The notes: generated by a model from the letters alone, not told the origin. DNA of 5,739 nucleotides from Clostridiaceae bacterium (GCA_012513545.1 JAAZCB010000992.1:1-5739); one strand, 5' to 3'. Positions 1 through 5,579 are shown, counted from the stretch's first letter. Program-made: numbers and translations.

Positions 1-455
1 ATACAGGCTGGAGCTGTGCCTGGATTATAAATTTCTATGTTCGTTTGGGAAATGGAGACAAGGGCTGGGAGAATTTAAGGAAATTGTGGATGGAATCAAC
101 ATTTCCAAATTTTATGGATAACCATCCGATTGGAAATGGAGCAGTTTTCCAAATTGATGGAAATTTAGGTGCTGTGTCTGCTATGGCAGAGATGCTGGTT
201 CAGGCTGATGAAGACAGGATTTTGCTGCTTCCGGCATTGCCGGAGCTTTGGGAGCAAGGTGAGGTGGAAGGGTTGTGCCTTCCAGGGTGCGGGACGATCT
301 CTATTCAATGGCAAAAAAGACAGTTGGTAAAATGCATAATACGGTGTGACGGGAACTTTAATACCACTGTCAGTTATCTGGGAAAATCAATACCACTTAA
401 ATTAAAAAAAGGAGATATACTCGAACTGAATGAGTCAATAGACGGTTCCCATTGA
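1..455 (+). CDS. GH95 family alpha-L-fucosidase-like protein, C-terminal part (5' end outside window)
   Basis: The frame is open from the left edge (codons from base 3) to TGA 453-455, about 150 residues. It begins TGWSCAW, followed by NHP and FQIDGN (147-164), then AEML and LLPALPELW. That order is the GH95 signature: end of the (alpha/alpha)6 barrel, then a C-terminal beta-sandwich. GH95 enzymes hydrolyse alpha-1,2-L-fucosyl or alpha-L-galactosyl links, for example on xyloglucan side chains. The Asp of FQIDGN (156-158) probably belongs to the catalytic centre; this is family knowledge and was not checked. A TTG at 45 is not the start, because family motifs continue upstream of it. The beta-sandwich seems complete to about LKKGDILEL. 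The last few residues and the stop lie in sequence shared with the following GH5 remnant, so the natural C-terminus may have been replaced. The signal peptide and substrate specificity cannot be judged. Confidence 0.85.
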   Translation, partial: TGWSCAWIINFYVRLGNGDKGWENLRKLWMESTFPNFMDNHPIGNGAVFQIDGNLGAVSAMAEMLVQADEDRILLLPALPELWEQGEVEGLCLPGCGTISIQWQKRQLVKCIIRCDGNFNTTVSYLGKSIPLKLKKGDILELNESIDGSH

Positions 456-460
456 CTCGT
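430..460. repeat. Inverted repeat / hairpin spanning the GH95-GH5 join
   Basis: GAGTCAAT (432-439) is the exact reverse complement of ATTGACTC (451-458). A T-G wobble and one A-T pair extend the stem to 10 bp, with an 11-base loop (440-450). The structure covers the last GH95 codons and the first readable GH5 codons, and the GH95 stop codon lies in its 3' arm. No T-run follows, so it is not a normal intrinsic terminator. It may have promoted the deletion that joined the genes, or be chance. Confidence 0.7.
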
Positions 461-669
461 ACGAAAGACCTGTCTGGCTGGGTGAATTTGGTGTAACGAT
501 AAATGCAGACGAGGATTCTCGTGCCAGATGGGCTGAGTTTGTAACTGAGGAAGCTGAAAAGAGAGGCATTTCATGGGCTTATTGGGATTTTGCTTCGACG
601 TGCAGGGTGTATGATTTGGATAGTAAAAAATGGAACGATAAGCTGTTGAATGCTCTTATCAAACTGTAA
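442..669 (+). pseudogene. GH5 family glycoside hydrolase (endoglucanase type), C-terminal remnant
   Basis: Between a stop at 439-441 and TAA 667-669, frame 1 encodes 75 residues that read as the end of a GH5 (beta/alpha)8 barrel. They contain PVWLGEFGV, with the family nucleophile Glu at 484-486, then DSRARW, a helix EEAEKRGI, the strand SWAYWDF and a final helix ending in LLNALIKL. The tail resembles that of the clostridial endoglucanase CelC. About three quarters of the enzyme is missing, including the NEP acid/base motif. There is no ATG, GTG or TTG with a ribosome site at the head, and 442-455 overlaps the GH95 gene in another frame. It cannot be active and is probably not translated on its own. 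GH5 enzymes cleave internal beta-1,4 links in cellulose, xyloglucan or mannan; the subfamily cannot be told from this piece. Confidence 0.8.
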
Positions 670-709
670 TTTTTACCATCTGACTTGCAGATTCTTGTAG
701 CAATTTCAA

Positions 710-754
710 TTAACAGGTAATCATTTTTTTTGAAGCTCTGAATTCCTCAATCAT
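710..754 (-). other. Micro-ORF with strong ribosome site, possible gene-start remnant or leader peptide
   Basis: On the minus strand, AAGGAGG (770-764) lies 9 bases before ATG 754-752, which opens the peptide MIEEFRASKKMITC ending at TAA 712-710. The promoter candidate at 840-812 would put the RNA start about 50 bases upstream of the ATG. Eight A residues in a row fall at codons 8-11. Shifting frame there gives a further run of open codons (NDYLLIEIATRIC and onward) that passes into the antisense of the GH5 remnant. It may be the surviving 5' end of a lost gene, a leader peptide, or chance. I recognise no family. Confidence 0.3.
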
Positions 755-811
755 TTTATTCGTCCTCCTTATTAATTTCTTAAGGTATTTACTTATATGC
801 ACTGCTTTTTT

Positions 812-840
812 ATGATACTATTCAATAATCCTTTTGTAAA
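812..840 (-). promoter_or_regulatory. Sigma-A type promoter candidate, minus strand
   Basis: On the minus strand TTTACA (840-835) and TATCAT (817-812) are separated by exactly 17 bases. Each hexamer matches consensus at 5 of 6 positions. It points at the ribosome site and micro-ORF at 770-710. Confidence 0.45.
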
Positions 841-892
841 ATCTTTTTTTATGTTTGAAAATACACTCTTTAAGCTTTCTTTAGCAGTAATG

Positions 893-955
893 CGTCAAAT
901 CGTCCAATTTAAAATTAAAATTTAATTTTGTTTAAAAGCAGGTTTTATTTTGACG
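893..955. repeat. Nested AT-rich inverted repeats
   Basis: AAAATTAAA (911-919) and TTTAATTTT (921-929) form a 19-bp palindrome around A920. It is bracketed by CGTCAAA (893-899) and TTTGACG (949-955), which are exact reverse complements. The outer arms read TTTGACG outward on both strands, like two back-to-back -35 elements or a paired binding site. Low sequence complexity makes chance a real alternative for the inner palindrome. Confidence 0.5.
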
Positions 956-1102
956 GTTCAAATGATAAAATAGTAATAAGGGTTTAAAACTAAATCCAAT
1001 AGTCTTTAAAGCAATACACTTCATAAAATTCTTTTAAGTCTTGACATTATAGGTTGCAATTGTTTTTGCAGAGAGTACTTTATTTTGAAGGGTGGTATAT
1101 TA

Positions 1103-1297
1103 ATGGCGGAGAGTTTTATAACACTGTTTGTGGGTAAGAGGATCCGGTTGTATATGTCCACGTGGGCAAGATTCTTTGGCCGCGGTGTGGTTGGTGTTGT
1201 TGCAAATTATAAGGATGGATGGATAGAGTTGAAGAAAAAGAACACTATTGAGTACATAAGAGCTGATAAGATATACGGTTTTAAGGTTATGGAATAA
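1103..1297 (+). CDS. Small conserved-looking protein, 64 aa (Sm-like / DUF6897-like, tentative)
   Basis: I chose ATG 1103 because GGGTGG (1090-1095) precedes it by 7 bases; an in-frame TTG at 1085 has no ribosome site. The 64-residue protein has no signal peptide, cysteine or clear membrane helix. It reads as alternating short beta strands: FVGKRIRLYM (9-18), GVVGVVANY (28-36), GWIELKKKN (39-47), IEYIRADKIYGFKV (49-62). The repeated G-V-V, GW-I-x-L and IEYIR-x-DKI-x-GF pattern suggests a small five-strand barrel of the Sm/SH3 type. From memory it resembles short proteins common in Clostridia (DUF6897), with no known function. Such folds often bind RNA or protein partners, but no function is assigned here. 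It stands alone, facing the beta-glucosidase gene. Its last codons and stop lie in the left arm of an inverted repeat (1285-1300). Confidence 0.75.
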   Translation: MAESFITLFVGKRIRLYMSTWARFFGRGVVGVVANYKDGWIELKKKNTIEYIRADKIYGFKVME

Positions 1298-1409
1298 TTA
1301 TAAGTCACTTCACACAAGTTTACATAATATTTAAGCAGAAACAAGATATGATTATACATGAATCCACTGTATTTGTGGGTTTATTTGTTGTATTAATTAT
1401 TCCATAGCC
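1285..1409. repeat. 16-bp inverted repeat pair bracketing a 125-bp segment between convergent genes
   Basis: Bases 1285-1300 and the reverse complement of 1394-1409 agree at 15 of 16 positions, including 13 in a row (TATGGAATAATTA). The left arm holds the last codons and stop of the small gene. The right arm lies 13 bases beyond the beta-glucosidase stop. The hairpin at 1358-1384 lies inside. No target-site duplication is visible. It could be a miniature transposon-like element, a long-range RNA stem, or a duplicated 3' end. Confidence 0.6.
1358..1391 (+). terminator. Possible intrinsic terminator of the small gene
   Basis: A 10-bp stem pairs 1358-1367 with 1375-1384 (AATCCAC with GTGGGTT at its core, two G-U pairs) around a 7-base loop. 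A moderately T-rich tract TTTATTTGTTGT begins in the 3' arm. The T-run is interrupted, so termination may be weak. The reverse direction has no U-tract, so I see no clear terminator for the beta-glucosidase. Confidence 0.45.
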
Positions 1410-1421
1410 CAATTACCTGAT

Positions 1422-2762
1422 TCAAAATCCCATGTTTTCTATAACGTTCTTATACCAGTAACCACTATCTTTTATAGTTCTTTTTTGTGTATTCAGGTCT
1501 ACATGAACAATTCCGAATTTTTTTGAGTAACCGTGATTCCACTCAAAATTGTCCAGAAGAGACCATAAGTAAAATCCCTTCAGGTTTACTCCCTGCTCAA
1601 TAGCCCTGTGAACCTGCGTCAGATGCGTGTTAAGATAATTAACCCGTCTTTCATCGTGTATTTTTCCCTGCTGTGTCAAGGTATCTACAAACGCTGCGCC
1701 GTTTTCGCTTATAATAATATCAGGCTTCCCATAATCATTATGAAGTCTCATTAATAAATCAAACAGGCCCTCCGGATACACAATCCAGTCCATGTCGGTT
1801 CTTTCAATATTTTCGAGCATCTTATCGAGGCTTTCAACTTTTTTTGAAGGGTCATGTTTTACAAAATCCGAGGTATAGTAGTTTATGGCTAAAAAGTCCA
1901 TAGGCTGACTTATAATATCGAGGTCTCCTGTAGTAAACTCCATGTTGATTCCCTGATCTATATAATGCTTTACAATATCTTGAGGATAGCTGGCTTTGAG
2001 CAACGGGTCGAGCATCCATCTGTTCAAAATACCATCAGCCAGCTTTGCTGCATTAATGTCTTCCGCATTCTGTGAAGCGGGGTAGTCAGGAGTCAGGTTT
2101 AAGGCTATGCCTATTTTGCCTTTCAGGTTCATATTCCTGTAGAGTTTTAAGGTTTTTCCGTGGGATAAAAGAAGATTGTGGGAAACTTTCAGAGCGGTTT
2201 CCTGATCCATGATTCCCGGAGCATGCCGGCCACTCATATTTCCGAGAAAGGCTGCACACCATGGTTCGTTATGAGTGAACCAGATATTGACCATGTCTCC
2301 CAGGCTACTGAAGATTTTCTCTGAATAATCGGTAAAATAATCGGTAACTTCGCGGTTGGTCCATCCGCCAATGTCCTGAAGCTTTTGAGGAAGGTCCCAA
2401 TGATAGAGTGTTACTGCTGGCGCAATACCATTTTCAAGTAACTTATCTGTAAGCCTGAGATAAAAGTCCAGACCCTTCTGGTTAATTTTTCCTTTTCCAT
2501 CAGGGAAAATTCTTGGCCATGAAATTGAGTATCTATAGGATTGAATTCCGAGTTGCTTCATGAGAATTATATCTTCTTCATAACGGTGATAATGATCGCA
2601 GGCTGTATCTCCTGTGTCCCGGTTATGTATTTTTCCGGGTGTGTGACTGAAACGGTCCCAGATGGATTCTCCTTTTCCGTCTTCATTAAACCCGCCTTCA
2701 ATCTGGTAGGCTGCTGTTGCTGTTCCCCATATAAAATCCTTTGGGAATAATACTTTAGACAT
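1422..2762 (-). CDS. bglA: GH1 beta-glucosidase (cytoplasmic, BglA-like), 446 aa
   Basis: It hydrolyses terminal beta-D-glucose from cellobiose and short cellodextrins, giving glucose in the cytoplasm. The protein is a full-length GH1 (beta/alpha)8 barrel, and about 446 residues is normal for the family. The N-terminal signature is FPKDFIWGTATAAYQIEG. The acid/base Glu166 sits in THNEP and the nucleophile Glu353 in ISENG. Sugar-subsite residues expected in GH1 are present: Gln20, His121 and Trp122, Asn165, Tyr295, Trp400, Glu407 and Trp408. The FEWNHGYSKKFG segment fits plain beta-glucosidases and lacks the Ser/Lys/Tyr phosphate pocket of 6-phospho-beta-glucosidases. There is no signal peptide. 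ATG 2762 is preferred over GTG 2771 because GGGAG lies 8 bases upstream and relatives begin MSK. The gene is monocistronic, convergent with the small gene and divergent from dapL. Beta-galactosidase or beta-fucosidase side activity is common in this family. From memory it closely resembles BglA of Clostridium thermocellum. Confidence 0.93.
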   Translation of the reverse strand: MSKVLFPKDFIWGTATAAYQIEGGFNEDGKGESIWDRFSHTPGKIHNRDTGDTACDHYHRYEEDIILMKQLGIQSYRYSISWPRIFPDGKGKINQKGLDFYLRLTDKLLENGIAPAVTLYHWDLPQKLQDIGGWTNREVTDYFTDYSEKIFSSLGDMVNIWFTHNEPWCAAFLGNMSGRHAPGIMDQETALKVSHNLLLSHGKTLKLYRNMNLKGKIGIALNLTPDYPASQNAEDINAAKLADGILNRWMLDPLLKASYPQDIVKHYIDQGINMEFTTGDLDIISQPMDFLAINYYTSDFVKHDPSKKVESLDKMLENIERTDMDWIVYPEGLFDLLMRLHNDYGKPDIIISENGAAFVDTLTQQGKIHDERRVNYLNTHLTQVHRAIEQGVNLKGFYLWSLLDNFEWNHGYSKKFGIVHVDLNTQKRTIKDSGYWYKNVIENMGF

Positions 2763-2780
2763 TACCTTCACTCCCTCTCC
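2763..2780 (-). promoter_or_regulatory. Ribosome binding site deciding the beta-glucosidase start
   Basis: The minus strand reads GGAGAGGGAG (2780-2771). Its GGGAG is 8 bases before ATG 2762, a standard distance. The distal GGAG is 5 bases before the alternative GTG 2771, which is therefore less likely but not excluded. Confidence 0.6.
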
Positions 2781-2798
2781 AATGTAGTCGATTATTTG

Positions 2799-2827
2799 AT
2801 TATATCCTACCTGATAAGTTTTTAAAA
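2799..2827 (-). promoter_or_regulatory. Promoter candidate for the beta-glucosidase gene
   Basis: A perfect TATAAT -10 (2804-2799, minus strand) has a weak TTTTAA -35 (2827-2822) 17 bases upstream. The RNA would start about 30 bases before the start codon. A weak -35 is compatible with activator dependence. I see no clear catabolite or LacI-type operator. Confidence 0.55.
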
Positions 2828-2853
2828 GGATTGCATTTATAAATTTTGTAAAA

Positions 2854-2882
2854 TTGAATAAAAATAAAAAGGATAGTATATA
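2854..2882 (+). promoter_or_regulatory. Promoter candidate for dapL
   Basis: TTGAAT (2854-2859) and TATATA (2877-2882) are 17 bases apart, 4 of 6 consensus bases each. The RNA would start near 2889, about 50 bases before ATG 2939. Only 26 bp separate its -35 from that of the divergent beta-glucosidase promoter, so the two could influence each other. Confidence 0.5.
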
Positions 2883-2929
2883 GGACAGGTTAGCTTCATA
2901 TGCTGGATAACAGAAAACCTAATTGTTTT

Positions 2930-2938
2930 GGAGGTATT
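2930..2938 (+). promoter_or_regulatory. Ribosome binding site deciding the dapL start
   Basis: GGAGG (2930-2934) lies 4 bases before ATG 2939, slightly close. The in-frame ATG 2900 has no purine-rich site at a usable distance and would add 13 residues (MLDNRKPNCFGGI) not expected in the family. Confidence 0.6.
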
Positions 2939-4105
2939 ATGAAACAGGCGAGAAGACTTGATAATGCACCGCCGTATCTTTTTGTAGAAATTGAGGATAA
3001 TATCAAGAAAGCTTTAGCTAAGGGTGTTGATGTTATAAACTTGGGAATTGGAGACCCTGACACACCCACTCCGGATTTTGTAGTAAAAAAAATGGCGCAG
3101 GCAGTTAACAATCCTCAGTATCATCAATACCCGGAATATGACGGGTCTATTGAATTCAGGGAAGCAGTATCGAGGTTTTACAAGAGAAGGTTTGGTGTTG
3201 ATGTTGATCCCGAAACAGAAATTGTAGCACTTATAGGTTCGAAGGAAGGAATAGCGCATATATTTTTTGCACTTGTTAATGAAGGCGATTTTACGCTGGT
3301 TCCTGATCCTCAATATCCTGTTTACGAGCTCGCAACCGCCTTGACTGGTGGAGTTCCATTCCCGATGCCGCTGACAAAAGATAATGATTTCTTTCCGGAT
3401 CTTTCAATGATACCTAAAGAGGTGATAAAAAGAGCGAAAATTCTTTTTGTAAATTACCCCAATAACCCTACCGGAGCGGTTGCGGATCTTAATATGTTTC
3501 AAAGGCTTGTAGACTTCGGTTTGGAGCATGACATTGTAATTTGCAACGATAATGCATATTCAGAGTTTACATATGATGGTGTTAAGGCTCCGAGTATTCT
3601 TAAGGCAAAAGGAGCTATGGATATTGCGGTAGAATTCCACTCTTTTTCAAAGTCCTATAATATGACGGGTTGGAGGTTAGGTTTTGCTGTTGGAAACAGG
3701 GAAGCCATATCCAGGTTGAAGAAGATGAAAAACAATATAGATTCAGGTGTTTTTACAGCTATTCAGGCAGCAGGAATTGAAGCGCTCGAAAAAGGCAATA
3801 CTTTTGTTGAAAAGATGCGCAGTATATATTTGAGGAGAAGGGACTTTGCAGTCAGTGAGCTTGAAAGACTGGGGTTTGAGTATGAAAAACCCAAAGGAGC
3901 ATTCTACGTATGGGTTAAGCTGCCAGAGGGGTATACTTCAAAGCAGTTTGCAGCATTACTTCTGGATAAAACCGGAGTTGTTGTTGCTCCGGGAAGGGGT
4001 TATGGTGAACATGGCGAGGGGTATATGAGAATATCGCTTACAATAAGTGATGACAGGCTGAAGGAAGCTTTCTCAAGGATAGAGAAGCTTAATTTGTTGG
4101 CATAG
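2939..4105 (+). CDS. dapL: LL-diaminopimelate aminotransferase type PLP enzyme, 388 aa
   Basis: DapL converts tetrahydrodipicolinate plus glutamate directly to LL-diaminopimelate, bypassing the acylated DapD/C/E steps; the product feeds lysine and cell-wall synthesis. This is a complete fold-type I aminotransferase of usual length. It has an N-terminal RLDNAPPYLFVEIED segment, then INLGIGDPDTPTP (33-45), GSKEG (100-104) for cofactor phosphate, NNPTG (175-179), and ND-NAY (203-207). The PLP-binding Lys238 is in HSFSKSYNMTGWR, and the carboxylate-binding Arg364 in MRIS. The PPYLF and IGDPDTPTP opening matches the second (bacterial/archaeal) DapL class more than alanine or aspartate aminotransferases, but substrate cannot be proven by reading. 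It is cytoplasmic. It seems monocistronic from its own promoter. I see no terminator between its stop and the pheS leader promoter, so readthrough into the T-box is possible. Confidence 0.82.
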   Translation: MKQARRLDNAPPYLFVEIEDNIKKALAKGVDVINLGIGDPDTPTPDFVVKKMAQAVNNPQYHQYPEYDGSIEFREAVSRFYKRRFGVDVDPETEIVALIGSKEGIAHIFFALVNEGDFTLVPDPQYPVYELATALTGGVPFPMPLTKDNDFFPDLSMIPKEVIKRAKILFVNYPNNPTGAVADLNMFQRLVDFGLEHDIVICNDNAYSEFTYDGVKAPSILKAKGAMDIAVEFHSFSKSYNMTGWRLGFAVGNREAISRLKKMKNNIDSGVFTAIQAAGIEALEKGNTFVEKMRSIYLRRRDFAVSELERLGFEYEKPKGAFYVWVKLPEGYTSKQFAALLLDKTGVVVAPGRGYGEHGEGYMRISLTISDDRLKEAFSRIEKLNLLA

Positions 4106-4159
4106 AGGAGCGATGAACCTGTACACTAGCCCTTTAGAAAAAATTAGACGCTGTAAGTA

Positions 4160-4188
4160 TTGTATATATAGAGCTTTTGTGCTATAAT
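4160..4188 (+). promoter_or_regulatory. Promoter of the pheST T-box leader
   Basis: A perfect TATAAT (4183-4188) has TTGTAT (4160-4165) 17 bases upstream. The RNA would start near 4195, just before Stem I of the T-box, which supports it being the working promoter. Confidence 0.75.
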
Positions 4189-4194
4189 TTATGA

Positions 4195-4467
4195 AAGTTT
4201 ATAGTTAGAGGGCGATGAAAGAGAAGAGTAGACAGGTCCTTAAAGATATAAGAGAGAAGATACCGGAGGCTGAAAGTATCTTTATCAGGTAAAGGCTGTT
4301 GAAGTTCACTCTTGAGCTGCATCCTGAAAGCATGAATGATTGTGTGTAGGAGATGCCGGATTACACCGTTATTTGTAATTAAGTGTTTATACTATACTAC
4401 TGTGTATGGAAATCTGGGTGGTACCGCGGAGATTGCCTTCGTCCCTTTATTGGGGCGGAGGTTTTTT
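4195..4467 (+). promoter_or_regulatory. T-box riboswitch leader, phenylalanine-specific (UUC specifier)
   Basis: Uncharged tRNA-Phe should bind this leader and prevent termination, so pheST is made when phenylalanine charging is low. Stem I pairs GATG 4214-4217 with CATC 4320-4323, AAGAGT 4224-4229 with ACTCTT 4308-4313, and ACAG 4232-4235 with CTGT 4296-4299. The specifier loop between the last two has AGTAG on one side and GAAG-UUC-A on the other; the Phe codon UUC is 4305-4307. Farther up are the AGAGAG bulge (4251-4256), a 7-bp stem 4257-4263/4276-4282 and the conserved GGCTGAAAG (4268-4276). A 6-bp stem 4360-4365/4374-4379 is a Stem III candidate. The T-box sequence TGGGTGGTACCGCG is 4415-4428; its UGGU (4419-4422) complements an ACCA tRNA end. 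GGG 4416-4418 can pair with CCC 4443-4445 as antiterminator, competing with the terminator. Confidence 0.95.
4436..4467 (+). terminator. Intrinsic terminator of the T-box leader
   Basis: A 10-bp stem pairs CCTTCGTCCC (4436-4445) with GGGGCGGAGG (4452-4461), including two G-U pairs, around loop TTTATT. Six T follow (4462-4467). It shares its 5' arm with the antiterminator, as expected for a regulated T-box terminator. Confidence 0.93.
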
Positions 4468-4512
4468 ATATATTATCCCGTTATTAAAATCAACGTAAGG
4501 AGGATATAAAGC

Positions 4513-5532
4513 ATGAAAGACCAGTTGAATAATATTAAACTGCAGGCAGAAAAAGAACTTTCTACTGTTGCCACTATTTTGGAACTTGAAAACATAAGAG
4601 TAAAATACCTTGGTAAAAAGGGAGAACTGACTTCGGTTTTAAGAGGTATGGGAGCTTTGTCGCAGGAAGAAAGGCCTGTTGTAGGGCAGCTTGCAAATGA
4701 GGTCAGGGCCGGACTTGAAAGCAAAATGGATAGTGTGAGGCTTGAGCTTCAGAAGAAGGAAAGGGGCTCAAGACTTGAGAGTGAAGTAATTGACGTTACC
4801 ATGCCCGGAAAAAGAAAGGTACTTGGCAGGAAACACCCGCTTAGTATTGTTCTTGATGAAATCAAGGAAGTGTTTATAGGAATGGGCTATGAGATTGCCG
4901 AGGGGCCGGAAATTGAACTGGATTATTATAACTTTGAGGCTTTGAACATACCTAAGGAGCACCCTTCGAGAGATGTTCAGGATACCTTTTACATGAATGA
5001 AAACATTGTTCTGAGGTCTCAGACCTCGCCTGTTCAGGTAAGGGTTATGGAGAAAAGCAAGCCTCCTATAAAAATAATTTGTCCTGGAAGGGTTTACCGG
5101 TCTGATGCAGTGGATGCAACCCATTCTCCGGTTTTCCATCAGGTGGAAGGACTTGTTGTTGATAAGGGAGTTACAATGGGCGATCTCATAGGTACTCTTA
5201 AACTTTTTGCAAAGAGCCTGTTCGGAGAAAAAACGGACATACGCTTAAGACCACACCATTTCCCATTTACCGAACCTAGTGCTGAAGTTGACGTGTCATG
5301 CTGGACTTGTGGAGGTTCGGGATGCAGGGTTTGTAAAAATGAAGGCTGGATTGAAATTTTAGGTGCAGGTATGGTTCACCCTAAAGTCCTTGAGATATGC
5401 GGAATAGACCCTGAGGTTTACAGTGGTTTTGCATTTGGACTGGGAGTTGAAAGGACTGCAATGGGTAAGTTTAATATTGATGACTTGAGACTTCTGTATG
5501 AAAACGATATAAGATTCTTAAGGCAGTTTTAG
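4513..5532 (+). CDS. pheS: Phenylalanyl-tRNA synthetase alpha subunit, 339 aa
   Basis: PheS is the catalytic subunit of the alpha2-beta2 class II synthetase that attaches phenylalanine to tRNA-Phe in the cytoplasm. Length is normal. Residues 1-90 are a charged, helical N-terminal region, the tRNA-binding coiled coil of the family. The catalytic domain starts near KHPL (107-110). Class II motif 2 is [20 protein letters not shown] (191-210), followed by VEG. Motif 3 is [13 protein letters not shown] (305-317). C263, C266, C271 and C274 form a CxxC-x4-CxxC cluster seen in many Firmicute PheS proteins. ATG 4513 is preceded by a near-perfect AAGGAGG (4497-4503) at 9 bases. The gene lies 45 bases after the T-box terminator and 50 bases before pheT, so the two form one tRNA-Phe-controlled operon. 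Nothing is truncated or odd. Confidence 0.97.
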   Translation: MKDQLNNIKLQAEKELSTVATILELENIRVKYLGKKGELTSVLRGMGALSQEERPVVGQLANEVRAGLESKMDSVRLELQKKERGSRLESEVIDVTMPGKRKVLGRKHPLSIVLDEIKEVFIGMGYEIAEGPEIELDYYNFEALNIPKEHPSRDVQDTFYMNENIVLRSQTSPVQVRVMEKSKPPIKIICPGRVYRSDAVDATHSPVFHQVEGLVVDKGVTMGDLIGTLKLFAKSLFGEKTDIRLRPHHFPFTEPSAEVDVSCWTCGGSGCRVCKNEGWIEILGAGMVHPKVLEICGIDPEVYSGFAFGLGVERTAMGKFNIDDLRLLYENDIRFLRQF

Positions 5533-5549
5533 TATAAATTAAAGAAAAG

Positions 5550-5579
5550 ACTTACAATATTGTGAAAGGAGCTGTAAGT
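5550..5579 (+). promoter_or_regulatory. Hairpin carrying the pheT ribosome site in its loop
   Basis: ACTTACA (5550-5556) and TGTAAGT (5573-5579) are perfect reverse complements. The 16-base loop contains AAAGGAG (5565-5571), the pheT Shine-Dalgarno site. The linear distance from that site to ATG 5583 is long, 11 bases; folding the stem changes the effective spacing. It may tune PheT output, or be chance. Confidence 0.45.

Larger units (their letters stand above)
670..1102. other. AT-rich intergenic region, 433 bp
   Basis: No gene of normal size is visible here on either strand. Contents, left to right: a small hairpin 678-692 (5-bp arms, no T-run) just after the GH5 remnant; a minus-strand micro-ORF with ribosome site (710-770); a minus-strand promoter candidate (812-840); a nested inverted repeat (893-955). 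Two weak plus-strand promoter candidates could serve the small gene at 1103: TTGACG 950-955 with TAATAA 974-979, and a perfect TTGACA 1041-1046 that lacks a good -10 at 16-18 bases. TGCAA / TTGCA arms at 1055-1070 form a small dyad. Confidence 0.6.

Noticed and set aside
45..47. TTG as the start of the left-hand gene
   Set aside because: Family motifs (TGWS, AW, INFYVRL) continue upstream in the same frame to the window edge, so the gene is simply cut by the window.
374..574. Minus-strand open frame of 66 codons
   Set aside because: It is antisense to the GH95 end and GH5 remnant, has no ribosome site and no recognisable domain.
442..669. Programmed frameshift joining GH95 and GH5 into one functional protein
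   Set aside because: No slippery sequence stands out and the GH5 part lacks most of its barrel and the acid/base Glu, so a fused product would not be a working GH5 domain.
678..692. Hairpin after the GH5 remnant as a terminator
   Set aside because: Only 5-bp arms and no T-run on either strand.
1041..1070. Perfect TTGACA as promoter of the small gene
   Set aside because: No acceptable -10 lies 16-18 bases downstream (TTTTGC or similar), so I note it in the intergenic entry but do not call a promoter.
2541..2750. Plus-strand hydrophobic open frame of 69 codons inside the beta-glucosidase gene
   Set aside because: It is antisense to a well-supported GH1 coding region; apparent membrane segments are a by-product of the opposite strand.
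2896..3313. Two overlapping minus-strand open frames across the start of dapL
   Set aside because: They are antisense to conserved aminotransferase codons, with no ribosome site or known motif.
4113..4187. 24-codon ORF (MNLYTSPLEK...) right after dapL with GAGGAG upstream
   Set aside because: The ribosome site is only 2 bases from the ATG, the frame ends inside the pheS promoter -10 box, and the peptide has no recognisable character.
4473..5139. Minus-strand open frames of 83 and 123 codons across pheS
   Set aside because: They lie opposite conserved PheS sequence; no start signal or family resemblance.
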